64,000 bases of DNA from positions 6,997,001-7,061,000 of the forward strand of contig CATNEN010000007.1 in NCBI GenBank assembly GCA_950097015.1, in the 5' to 3' direction. Positions 1 to 11,326 of the stretch are shown piece after piece. Position 1 is the first letter of the stretch; every line of letters begins with the position of its first letter. Under the pieces are notes generated by a model. The model worked only from the letters and a program-made list of their open reading frames with translations. It was not told the origin of the DNA and searched no databases. A program made the position numbers and the translations under genes. The stretch is from Macrostomum hystrix. Its lineage: Eukaryota > Platyhelminthes > Macrostomidae.

Positions 1-2587
1 AGACTGCGGGGAAACACGCGAAGCTCCAGGAAGTTGCGCTCCATAAAGCTGTACAGGCGAGAGTGCAGCCTGTCCGAGCACTCACTCATGTTGCAGGCCT
101 TCAGCTCGGCGAACAGGTCCACGAAATCCTCGCCCAGCGGCCTGACGAGTGTGCTTCGCCTTCCGTGGCTCTTCAGCGGCTCGAAGTACTCCCGGGAGAT
201 GGCGTCCAGCAGCGTCTCCTTGATCCGGTCCAGCATTTCCGCCTGCGGCCAAATGGCCTGCGAGATGGCAGTCACGTAGTTCTCGTAGTTGCACGGATTC
301 GGGCATGCGGAGGGCGGCGCCGACGACGGCCCCTCCTGGCGAGCCTGCTGGAAGCAGTCGATGACCCGCGTGACCGGCGCCACCACCTTGTCCAAGACTC
401 GCATCGCCTCTTCCGCGGCGCGTCCATTGTGATGATCGTGCGGCCTGCGGCGCATCTGCATGATGAAATCCAGCTGGCGCCGGGTGATGTTGAAGCCGGA
501 GTGGCAGTTGGGGCGGCGCGGCCAGCCCGCCCCGTCCTGCCAATGATCGTCGACGTGCACGGAGCAGTTGCAGATCTCCTCGGTGCGGCGCAGGATCTGG
601 TGGTAGACGCAGTCCTCAGTGCGGTAATTGTACTCATCCAGAAGGCCAGTGGCATGGTTGAAGTGTGGAATCTTGCCGCCGTCAGAGCACGGAGCCACCG
701 GAGTGTTGATCAGCGAGCTCCTGTTGTTGCCAGGGGGCGGGAGTTAAATCACTTTCAATTGCATTGCTTGACCGAATCTGATGAATTATAAAAACTGTGA
801 GAGCATGAGCTCACTCAAAAATTTTATCAATTGAAAGGCCCCTTGCAAACATCTTTCGAACATCTTCACAAGCGCCCAAGATTGAAATATTTTTTCCTTG
901 GCCGTCCGGCTGGCCGGTATATTAGATTAAATTGCTTGATTCCGTCCTGCGAGGTCCCTCGGCGAGTCGAGCCAACGGCAGCTGCGGCTGCGGCTGCGGC
1001 TGAATGCTCGGAGATAAGGTGTAGTCGAGATGAGGAAACAGATCTATAGCACATGGGCCCGGGATTCGCGAGTCTCTTAAACACCCTTTCCTGTCTGGCG
1101 TGATCCTTACTTATTCAGGCGCAGAGAAGAAAAGAGTCGGCCAGTTGACATGAATTATTTATAATGCAGCTCTGAGCTGGCTTGTCAGTCCAGTCCAGCT
1201 GGATACCACTGAGCATGCTGCTTGCCAGAAATCAATACAGCTTCTCTTTTGTCCGAAAAGCTACATTGTATTGTAAAGTCACGTCCTTGGTTTGGGAATA
1301 TCGAGATTAAATGACGGGATAAACGAAGGACGATTCGCGTACTACGAGAATGGAAAAGTAGAGAAGGTGGTACAGAGCGCGTTGCAAAGCAGCGACACCA
1401 GCACCAATAAAGAGCAGCTGAAACGTGACACAAACTAAAGAGCTGGACACCCAGGCAGGAGCGGACCTGAAGTGCCACAGGTTGATCTCAGTCAGCATGC
1501 CCTTGGGCAGGACCCAGCCGCCCTCGCTCGGGTGTGGAATCGTGCCCTGTTGCTGCAGCGACACCCGCAGTCCCAGCGGCAGCAGGGCCTCTTCATATTT
1601 CTCGCCGAAGCCGGAGAAGGACTCTACGAAGCGGCGCTGGGGAACGTTCAGCACCAGCGTCAGGCCGTTGTCTGTGCCGGCGGCGCTCATCTTCCTTGTC
1701 GGCGGCTGGAAGGCGAAACAGTTCATGAAGTCGTGGTGATAGTACACTGAGAAATTCAGGAAGTTGCAGGGCAGCTTCTGGTAGCGGCAGAAGACGATGT
1801 AGTCCTCCGGGCGCAGGGCGCTGCTCGGGAGGTCGATGAAGTGGCTCAGGAAGAAGCGCGACTTGTCCGTGTGCTGCAGGTCGCCCCAGAACATCTGCGG
1901 CAGTATGGCAGCGCCGTCGGAGCTCCGCAGTAGCTCGTCATCGCCACCGTCGCTGATGCTGTCGTTGAAGGCGCGCAGAATCGGGTCAGGCCGGATCGGC
2001 CCTATGGGATCGCAGATGATGACATCCGGGAAGCTGAACGCCCCCATCAGGAAACTGGTCTGCACGTTGACGGGATAGCTGTAGTAGTAGCGAATCTCGG
2101 TGGCCAGGTGGGTGACCCAACCCATTGTGACCAAAGCTAGGACGCTGGCCCATAGAAGACGCCGCAGGCAGCTGTCAGCCGCAGCCAGCTGACGAATTCC
2201 ATGCGCAGTGGTGTTGTTGGCAAAGGCCCCGATCAGCGCCTGGAAGCTGGCCGCTCGCTGCATGCTGGACCAGCTGTAGGACGCGTGACCGGAGCGGCGC
2301 TTGCGAAGTCGGGACGCCGGCCGAAGAGCTCGGACCAGGCTTTGGCTGCCGTTGACATTCCGTGAGCTGCCGACTGGTTGCAGGCCGTAGCTCGCATCCT
2401 CGATCGCCCCCGCCGCCGTCTCCTCCTCTTCCTCGTTTTCCTTCTCGGCCGCACCCAGTGCTGGAGACACCACCTGCTCGTGGCGGAGATGCGGATCCAG
2501 ATGATTCGAGGAGCACTCGAAGCTGACGGTGCGGCTGACGCTGCCAGGAGACACCGCAGCCAAGGAGCGGTTTGACTTGCTGGACAT
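1..2587 (-). CDS. DEG/ENaC (amiloride-sensitive type) sodium channel, 3' end outside window
   Basis: Trimeric cation channel subunit of the plasma membrane. Two exons are modelled: 2587-1467 (ATG at 2587) and 720 to the window edge. The intron 1466-721 is GT-AG and in phase 2, and joining gives HFRSSLINTPVAPC across the junction. Seen in order: a variable cytoplasmic N terminus; the family's His-Gly gating motif in NNTTAHGI (residues 129-130); TM1 at about 143-160 ending in RYYYSYPVNVQ; the post-TM1 segment FPDVIICDP; and a cysteine-rich ectodomain with YNYRTEDCVYHQ and EEICNC. About 613 residues are visible. TM2 and the selectivity filter would lie left of the window. Family assignment rests on established DEG/ENaC signatures; the gating ligand (peptide, proton, mechanical) cannot be told. 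The final 239 codons contain no stop up to position 1, so the gene appears intact as far as seen. Confidence 0.88.
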
Positions 2588-2957
2588 CTCTGAGCAACTG
2601 GACGCGGTTAGAAGCTGTTAGCCATGCCTCTCTGTTCTTAACCGCCCGCTCTTCCTTGCTCTTAAATTTGGCCAAGAGTAGAATAGCCGCCAGCCCAACC
2701 ACGTCCTGATTGGCTGCGAAGCAAGCTGGCAACAAATGTTTGGGGCATTTTTCCCGCAGTTCTCGCCAGCCTCTAAAAAACACATCTCAACTAGACCAGC
2801 CCAGATTCTCGATTCGCATGGCTTCTATTGGACGGAGCCTCGGGGCATCGACTCCGCAAAAGTACTTTTACTAGGCGAGACTCCGGTGAGAAACTGTCAG
2901 AAGCACTTATAATGTTGACCTGAAGAAATACATCAATACAGACGTAAAGATTCAGTG
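2588..2957. other. Upstream region of the DEG/ENaC gene, no gene seen
   Basis: This stretch between the channel start codon and the first minisatellite probably holds the 5' UTR and promoter of the channel gene. An open frame reading minus from 2783 overlaps the first exon in another frame and shows no recognisable domain, so it is not called. Confidence 0.4.
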
Positions 2958-3240
2958 GAATATGGAAGCTAGATAACTGGAAGATGGAAGCTAGATAACT
3001 GGAAGATGGAAGCTAGATAACTGGAAGATGGAAGCTAGATAACTGGAAGATGGAAGCTAGATAACTGGAAGATGGAAGCTAGATAACTGGAAGATGGAAG
3101 CTAGATAACTGGAAGATGGAAGCTAGATAACTGGAAGATGGAAGCTAGATAACTGGAAGATGGAAGCTAGATAACTGGAAGATGGAAGCTAGATAACTGG
3201 AAGATAGAAGCTAGATAATACTGGATAACTGAAAGCTGTA
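2958..3240. repeat. 22-bp minisatellite
   Basis: About 12 nearly perfect tandem copies of a 22-bp unit containing GGAAGATGGAAGCTAGATAA. The last copies (3200-3240) degenerate. The array lies between the divergently transcribed channel and innexin genes. Nothing coding is seen. Confidence 0.95.
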
Positions 3241-3554
3241 AATAGTTAGATAATCTTGACAGCAGGCTGATGAATGGTGAAGTGCATTCACAGTCCCAGC
3301 CTTCCCCTCGCCGATGCTGGCATATCAGAGGGCTCCCAGTCAGCCTGTGCACTCGTGCCAGGTTTGGTGACGTTGCACTGTTCGCAAGCTCTCTTCATCT
3401 CTCCTTCCTCTCTATCTATCTCTCTCTCTCTTTAAAGATCAGAGTACAAATAATTCGATGTATATAGAAGTGTATGCAGTCGACAACTACGGACAGCCGC
3501 TCGCGAACTGCAGCTTCTATTGAGTGGTTCACTCTGCACTACAGTTTCTTTGGT

Positions 3555-3760
3555 AAGTAAGAAAGTTTATTTAAGTAAGTAGGTTAGTTAGTTAGTTAGT
3601 TAGTTACTTTGTTTGTTTGTTTGTTTGTTTGTTTGGTTGTTTGTTTGTTATTTTGTTTGTTTGTTTGTTTGTTCGTTTGTTCGTTCGTTCGTTTGTTTGT
3701 TCGTTTGTTTGTTTGTTTGTTTGTTTGTTTGTTTGGTTGTTCGTTTGTTTGTTTGTTAAA
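3555..3760. repeat. Tetranucleotide microsatellite (TTAG/AAGT then TTTG/TTCG)
   Basis: A short AAGT/TTAG tract (3553-3605) runs into about 150 bp of TTTG with interspersed TTCG and TTGG variants. It ends about 150 bp before the innexin start codon, so it probably lies in the innexin promoter or 5' UTR intron. Open frames here are low-complexity only. Confidence 0.9.
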
Positions 3761-3905
3761 GTGCCCAATTTCTAAAGGACTCAAGTGTTTTTTTCTTCTA
3801 AAATGCTAAATGCGACTGTGCTTGTCATCGGTAACCGTTATTAGTTGAATTGATTGGATAAAAAATACTCACGACTGGTTCACCCCAGCCACAGTCGGTC
3901 CGGCC

Positions 3906-6900
3906 ATGCTGCTCGCCGAGTTTCTGGATCGCATTGGCAAGCTGGACGCCTTGGGCCACGTCGGTTTGGACGACTTCGCTGACCGGCTTAATTTTCTGTT
4001 CACAGGTGCGTAGAAGGATTGGTCGCTTGGTTAAATACACTGCACTGGGATGCTACCTAAAGTACATGTCATTTAGGGGGGAATCGACACATGGTTTTAA
4101 TTGCGCAAGACGACTCGTTGATCTAATAAACATATCGGATTAGATAGAATATATTTTACACCAATGTCCATTGACTGGCGAAGTCGCCACCAAAATACCC
4201 CAACTGATGCAGGTGCCTATCATACAGCTGGGTGATCTAAAGCAATAGGTAGTTAAGTATCTTTGGTCAAGTTCTCAATTTTTCGCTGCACAGATTGGCA
4301 ATGCAGCAAACATGGTGGAGTGGTGCTATTTCACGATAGTCCCCATAGTATGGCTAGGATAATATACAAGTTCAGCATAAAGTGCCGCAGCTGCGTCAAA
4401 GACATCTTTGTGACTCCTGGTTGTATTTTATGTTTCAATTGCAGTCCTCTTTCTAATCGTGTTCAGCAGTGTAACAACCTTGAAGACCTACTTCCTCAAT
4501 CCTATCAACTGCTATCTGCCAAACATTGTGGGTTCACACGAAGGCCAGGCAGCATACATAACTAGCATGTGCTACACAGACGGTCTCTACAATGTACCGC
4601 TGGAGAAGTTCGCCATAAAAAATCATGATCTGAATTGGGAGGCCGAATATCAGGACAGAAAGATCTACTATTACCAATGGCTGCCGTTTGTCTTCGCTGT
4701 TCAGGGCGTGGTCTTCTACGCACCCTATCTGTTTTGGCGACTGTTTGTCCAGCCCAGAGTCAGCTGCGATCTGTGGCAGCTGGCCCGGGCCGCCGCTGAG
4801 GCGCAGCGTTCTGACGCGGACAAGCGGGAGAAGGCTCTGCGTCACGTGGCGAGACAGCTGGAGCTGTGGCTTCGGAGCACCCAGCCCAGGACTGGCTCCA
4901 TTGACGCCAAGCTGCACCAAAGCATGCGAGGAAGGTCAGCTAAAGATGACGCGTTCTGGTGGATCTGTGTGAGCATCTTGGTGGTTCTGTGTGAGCATTT
5001 TGGTGGTTCTGTGTGAGCATCTTGGTGGATCTGTGTGGTGTATCTTGGTGGTTCTGTGTGATGCATCTTGTTCTGTGTGAGCATCTTGGTGGTTCTGTGT
5101 GGTGTATCTTGGTGGTTCTGTGTGATGCATCTTGGTTCTGTGTGGTGTATCTTGGTGGTTCTGTGTGGTGTATCTTGGTGGTTCTATGTGAGCATCTTGG
5201 TGGTTTTGTGTGAGCATCTTGGTGGTTCTGTGTGGTGTATCATGCTGGTTCTATGTGGGCATCTTAGTGGTTTTGTGTGAGCATCTTGGTGGTTCTGTGT
5301 GGTGTATCTTGGTGGTTCTGTGTGGTGTATCTTGGTGGTTCTGTGTGGTGTATCTTGGTGGTTCTGTGTGAGCATCTTGGTGGTTCTGTATGAGCATCTT
5401 GGTGGTTTTGTGTGAGCATCTTGGTGGTTCTGTGTGGTGTATCTTGGTGGTTCTGTGTGGTGTATCTTGGTGGTTCTGTGTGGTGTATCTTGGTGGTTCT
5501 GTGTGAGCATCTTGGTGGTTCTGTATGAGCATCTTGGTGGTTTTGTGTGAGCATCTTGGTGGTTCTGTGTGGTGTATCTTGGTGGTTCTGTGTGGTGTAT
5601 CTTGGTGGTTCTGTGTGGTGTATCTTGGTGGTTCTGTGTGGTGTATCTTGGTGGTTCTGTGTGGTGTATCTTGGTGGTTCTGTGTGGTGTATCTTGGTGG
5701 TTCTGTGTGGTGTATCTTGGTGGTTCTGTGTGGTGTATCTTGGTGGTTCTGTGTGAGCATCTTGGTGGTTCTGTGTGGTGTATCTTGGTGGTTCTGTGTG
5801 AGCATCTTGGTGGTTCTGTGTGGTGTATCTTGGTGGTTCTGTGTGGTGTATCTTGGTGGTTCTGTGTGGTGTATCTTGGTGGTTCTGTGTGATGCATCTT
5901 GGTGGTTCTGTGTGGTGTATCTTGGTGGTTCTGTGTGAGCATCTTGGTGGTTCTGTGTGGTGTATCTTGGTGGTTCTGTGTGAGCATCTTGGTGGTTCTG
6001 TGTGGTGTATCTTGGTGGTTCTGTGTGATGCATCTTGGTGGTTCTGTGTGGTGTATCTTGGTGGTTCTGTGTGAGCATCTTGGTGTTTCTGTGTGGTGTA
6101 TCTTGGTGGTTCTGTGTGAGCATCTTGGTGGTTCTGTGTGGTGTATCTTGGTGGTTCTGTGTGAGCATCTTGGTGGTTCTGTGTGGTGCATCTTGGTGGT
6201 TCTGTGTGGTGTATCTTGGTGGTTCTGTGTGAGCATCTTGGTGGTTCTGTGTGAGCATCTTGGTGGTTCTGTGTGGTGTATCTTGGTGGTTCTGTGTGGT
6301 GTATCTTGGTGGTTCTGTGTGGTGCATCTTGGTGGTTCTGTGTGGTGTATCTTGGTGGTTCTGTGTGAGCATCTTGGTGGTTCTGTGTGAGCATCTTGGT
6401 GGTTCTGTGTGGTGCATCTTGGTGGTTCTGTGTGGTGTATCTTGGTGGTTCTGTGTGAGCATCTTGGTGGTTCTGTGTGAGCATCTTGGTGGTTCTGTGT
6501 GGTGTATCTTGGTGGTTCTGTGTGGTGCATCTTGGTGGTTCTGTGTGGTGTATCTTGGTGGTTCTGTGTGAGCATCTTGGTGGTTCTGTGTGAGCATCTT
6601 GGTGGTTTTGTGTGAGCATCTTGGTGGTTCTGTGTGGTGTATCTTGGTGGTTCTGTGTGGTGTATCTTGGTGGTTCTGTGTGAGCATCTTGGTGGTTCTG
6701 TGTGGTGTATCTTGGTGGTTCTGTGTGAGCATCTTGGTGGTTCTGTGTGGTGTATCTTGGTGGTTCTGTGTGGTGTATCTTGGTGGTTCTGTGTGGTGTA
6801 TCTTGGTGGTTCTGTGTGAGCATCTTGGTGGTTCTGTGTGGTGTATCTTGGTGGTTCTGTGTGAGCATCTTGGTGGTTCTGTGTGGTGTATCTTGGTGGT

Positions 6901-9900
6901 TCTGTGTGAGCATCTTGGTGGTTCTGTGTGGTGTATCTTGGTGGTTCTGTGTGGTGTATCTTGGTGGTTCTGTGTGAGCATCTTGGTGGTTCTGTGTGAG
7001 CATCTTGGTGGTTCTGTGTGGTGTATCTTGGTGGTTCTGTGTGGTGTATCTTGGTGGTTCTGTGTGGTGTATCTTGGTGGTTCTGTGTGGTGTATCTTGG
7101 TGGTTCTGTGTGGTGTATCTTGGTGGTTCTGTGTGAGCATCTTGGTGGTTCTGTGTGGTGTATCTTGGTGGTTCTGTGTGAGCATCTTGGTGGTTCTGTG
7201 TGGTGTATCTTGGTGGTTCTGTGTGGTGTATCTTGGTGGTTCTGTGTGGTGTATCTTGGTGGTTCTGTGTGATGCATCTTGGTGGTTCTGTGTGGTGTAT
7301 CTTGGTGGTTCTGTGTGAGCATCTTGGTGGTTCTGTGTGGTGTATCTTGGTGGTTCTGTGTGAGCATCTTGGTGGTTCTGTGTGGTGTATCTTGGTGGTT
7401 CTGTGTGATGCATCTTGGTGGTTCTGTGTGGTGTATCTTGGTGGTTCTGTGTAAGCATCTTGGTGTTTCTGTGTGGTGTATCTTGGTGGTTCTGTGTGAG
7501 CATCTTGGTGGTTCTGTGTGGTGTATCTTGGTGGTTCTGTGTGAGCATCTTGGTGGTTCTGTGTGGTGCATCTTGGTGGTTCTGTGTGGTGTATCTTGGT
7601 GGTTCTGTGTGAGCATCTTGGTGGTTCTGTGTGAGCATCTTGGTGGTTCTGTGTGGTGTATCTTGGTGGTTCTGTGTGGTGCATCTTGGTGGTTCTGTGT
7701 GGTGTATCTTGGTGGTTCTGTGTGAGCATCTTGGTGGTTCTGTGTGAGCATCTTGGTGGTTCTGTGTGGTGTATCTTGGTGGTTCTGTGTGGTGTATCTT
7801 GGTGGTTCTGTGTGGTGTATCTTGGTGGTTCTGTGTGGTGTATCTTGGTGGTTCTGTGTGAGCATCTTGGTGGTTTTGTGTGAGCATCTTGGTGGTTCTG
7901 TGTGGTGTATCTTGGTGGTTCTGTGTGGTGTATCTTGGTGGTTCTGTGTGAGCATCTTGGTGGTTCTGTGTGGTGTATCTTGGTGGTTCTGTGTGGTGTA
8001 TCTTGGTGGTTCTGTGTGGTGTATCTTGGTGGTTCTGTGTGATGCATCTTGGTGGTTCTGTGTGGTGTATCTTGGTGGTTCTGTGTTAGCATCTTGGTGG
8101 TTCTGTGTGGTGTATCTTGGTGGTTCTGTGTGAGCATCTTGGTGGTTCTGTGTGGTGTATCTTGGTGGTTCTGTGTGGTGTATCTTGGTGGTTCTGTGTG
8201 GTGTATCTTGGTGGTTCTGTGTGAGCATCTTGGTGGTTCTGTGTGGTGTATCTTGGTGGTTCTGTGTGAGCATCTTGGTGGTTCTGTGTGGTGTATCTTG
8301 GTGGTTCTGTGTGAGCATCTTGGTGGTTCTGTGTGGTGTATCTTGGTGGTTCTGTGTGGTGTATCTTGGTGGTTCTGTGTGAGCATCTTGGTGGTTCTGT
8401 GTGAGCATCTTGGTGGTTCTGTGTGGTGTATCTTGGTGGTTCTGTGTGGTGTATCTTGGTGGTTCTGTGTGGTGTATCTTGGTGGTTCTGTGTGAGCATC
8501 TTGGTGGTTCTGTGTGGTGTATCTTGGTGGTTCTGTGTAAGCATCTTGGTGGTTCTGTGTGGTGTATCTTGGTGGTTCTGTGTGGTGTATCTTGGTGGTT
8601 CTGTGTGGTGTATCTTGGTGGTTCTGTGTGGTGTATCTTGGTGGTTCTGTGTGATACATCATGGTGTATCTGTAAAGGCAGAACAGCAACAGCTTGTATA
8701 TTTCAATTTTTAAGGGCTCTATTTGTAATGCGGACCCAGCCGTTTCCATGAGTCCCCCTGCTTGCATCCGCAGCCTGGCTCTGTGCCTACCATCAAAGCG
8801 GCTCGGCACCCGACTGGTGTGGGGCTACCTTGCGATGAAGATAATGTACATTGTCAACCTAGTCGGCCAGCTGCTTGTAATGGCCAGAATGGTTCGCCCA
8901 GACGAATCCGTTTCGCTGCTGAGGTCGGCAGCCAGCTTCAGCGCTGACCTGATTGTCCACTTGGCGAACGGTGCCGACTGGAGGCGGACAGGCCTGTTTC
9001 CCAGGTCCGGCTGCTGCGCCGTTGCGCTGAAGACTACGTCTGAGATGCCCCAGGTGAGAAAGTCCTGAAAAGCAGTTAGAAGTTAAAAAACGGAACAGAG
9101 GTTCGACTTGAAAAAAATCACTCAACTGGTGGGAACTAATTATTTGCTCATAAAGTTTACTCCTGAGAAGCCTATTAATGCTTGTAGCCCAATAGATTTG
9201 GGTTCGGATTTTGACCAATAGGTCAGGAATCTCATCTCTAGGAGATTTGTGTTCTTGAGCAATAAGTTAAATTTCAGATTGTTTCAGTTCACCCAGCTGC
9301 AAAATTGCTTTCAGTATTTGCTTGGGTAGAAATTTGAGTGGGTATGACCCCCCCAGTCCATGGACTGAACAGGTTTACATACACTTTAGATGCTGCGGCT
9401 GTGCCACTGGCTGGCCCACCTGAATTATGTGTCTGTCCTATTTATGCACTCCATTTAATTAGCGAACATGTCTGATTGGCTGTCATAAACCGCTGCTGTT
9501 TAAACCTACTATTTAGCTGCAGCAGGATTTCAGTGAACAGAATGATGCGTGCTGGCATTGTCAGGCCGATGAGTACTCCAAGAAATGAGCCCCCAAACGT
9601 GAGCACGCGTTTTCATGACAGAAATTTGCATTATACGCTCGTATGCTCTGTACAATGGTACGCATATTACAGACAGCCATTGTGTTTATCCGGCTCAAAC
9701 AAATACATGATGGCGCAAACCTACAGTTAGATGCATCACTGTAGTTAGTGATGTCCTCAGTAATCTTATTGTAGTCTCATTATAATCCTGGCAGATTAGT
9801 CTCGCCCAGTGCGCTCTACCCGTCAACATGATCCACGAGAAGCTTTTCGCCTTCCTGTGGCTCTGGCTGCCGATCACCCTGGCTGCCACTGTGCTCAGCC

Positions 9901-10460
9901 TGTACCTTTGGTGCTACCGACTGGTGCCCACCTGCAGTCGCAGGCGCCAAATCGTGCGGTGCCTCCGATTGGCCAGCGCTTTCGGCGGCCAATCAGAGGA
10001 GGACGGCGCTCAACTGAGGGTTGACAGCATCTCCGGCCTCGATGGGTTCCTCAGCGACTTTCTGCGGCCAGACGGATGTTTGGTGCTCCGGCTGCTTCAG
10101 CCAGCATGCGGAGACACGGCCGCAAGCGACATCTGTGCCAGCCTCTTCCGCGTCTATGCCCGGCTCGCCACAGCCGCTGCCGACTCCACCATCGTGGTCC
10201 TCGGCGATCCTAAGCAGGATATCGCCGAAGGGATGTCAACAAATCCAGCAGCAGGTGGCCATCGCGTGAGACACCGAAGCTGCAGTGGCAGCGGCCAGCC
10301 TCATCATCACCACCATCAGCTTCATCAAAGCGGGGCCGTCCAGCCGCGCGACAGCTTCCTCCGCGAGCAGCAGCTCCGCCGGCAGCTGGAACTGCCGCTG
10401 GAGGCTGAGGCGGCAAAGAAGAAGCTGGCCGCAGATGCTGATGAGAACTCTTACCTGTGA
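3906..10460 (+). CDS. Innexin (gap-junction channel subunit), four exons, complete
   Basis: Four-transmembrane protein that forms invertebrate gap junctions or hemichannels. Exons are 3906-4005, 4445-4934, 8693-9053 and 9795-10460. Phases agree at all three junctions and sum to 538 codons plus TGA. Innexin hallmarks in order: N-terminal helix around DALGHVGLDDFADRLNFLFT; TM1 with FLIVFSSVTTL; first extracellular loop with NPINCYLP and a second Cys in SMCYTDG; the signature YYQWLPFVF and FYAPYLFWR of TM2; YLAMKIMYIVNLVGQ of TM3; the second loop with FPRSGCC; QCALPVNMIHEKLFAFLWLW entering TM4. The C-terminal tail is long, with a His-rich stretch. A splice acceptor (TTCACCCCAG) lies just before the start, so a further 5' non-coding exon or trans-splicing is possible. 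Intron 3 is filled by a giant minisatellite. The exon 2 donor (GTCAGC) is the weakest splice site in the model. Confidence 0.92.
4965..8665. repeat. Intronic minisatellite of mixed 22/23-bp units
   Basis: About 3.7 kb (roughly 160 units, length divided by period) inside innexin intron 3. Every unit has the core CTTGGTGGTTCTGTGTG, followed either by GTGTAT (23-bp type) or AGCAT (22-bp type). Rare variants carry ATGCAT or GTGCAT. The two types are interspersed irregularly. Units contain almost no stop codons, so every frame on both strands is open for hundreds of codons; none of these frames is a gene. Confidence 0.97.
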
Positions 10461-11326
10461 GGAAGAGAGACTGGGAGCTAAGGGACACCTTATCGAGGTT
10501 CGCTTGCTTTTTGTCTTAAAGACAATCGAGTTCTAAATTGATAGTTTCAGAAATTAATACTAAGCCCGCCTGAATTAAGCCTGAATTAAGAACTTAGCTA
10601 AGAAAATAATTTAAGGCAAAGCGCTTTAGCTGCAAGCAAATATATATAATATTCATAACTATGTATTCCCACTCTCTATTGGCGTAAATTAACCTCACTG
10701 TTTAAAAAAGCAAGTGTGCTTCTTTAATTATAATCGCCGAGCTTGATGTCGCATCTTTTGCCACAATTATTGTGTCAGGAGTGAACAAGAACTTGGTTTG
10801 AATATGCATCGGCTGTGACAGAGTCGTTTGTGAGGCCGAACAGCCTTTCAGTTTCTCTAGTACCACTGAACCCAATCGAATGCAAAACAATGCGAAACTC
10901 AACTCCGCAGACCGCAGAGAAGAGGTCTGTCTTGAAAATGCCATGTGGAAACGTGAGCTGTTGTCCTATACTGCGAAAATGTTCACTGCTGCTTTCAGAA
11001 GACAGCTAGACAATGCACTGACGCACAAACTCGAAATTTTGTTTCCCTGCACTGAAACAGTTCCATATGCTTCATGAACAGAACGCATGAACTGTTGAAT
11101 GCGGACGAAAAAAACGGAAATTTAGCACAGTCGCAGAAGTATTTTTTAACTGGATTTTCTCAAAGAAGCTCAATAGACGAATAGGAAGGCCCAGACAGCA
11201 AAATACAAAGCTTTTATTGGACATTAGATACCATGTAAAGGTTTATCCTTCCACAAAAGTAGATTACCTAACTATGAGACCTTAATGAGAACTTCCACAA
11301 AAATGTTAGGTTTCATACTGTAAACT
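10461..11326. other. Innexin 3' flank, no gene seen
   Basis: AT-rich non-coding DNA after the innexin stop codon, presumably including its 3' UTR. No domain-bearing open frame or structured RNA is recognised. Confidence 0.5.

Noticed and set aside
63-791. Plus-strand 242-codon frame
   Set aside because: It is a shadow of the DEG/ENaC exon on the minus strand, which has conserved motifs in its own frame.
5184-8809. Minus-strand open frames of 1074, 878 and 1181 codons and many plus-strand frames
   Set aside because: They are translations of the 22/23-bp intronic minisatellite, open in all frames, with no start context, domain or non-repetitive sequence of their own.
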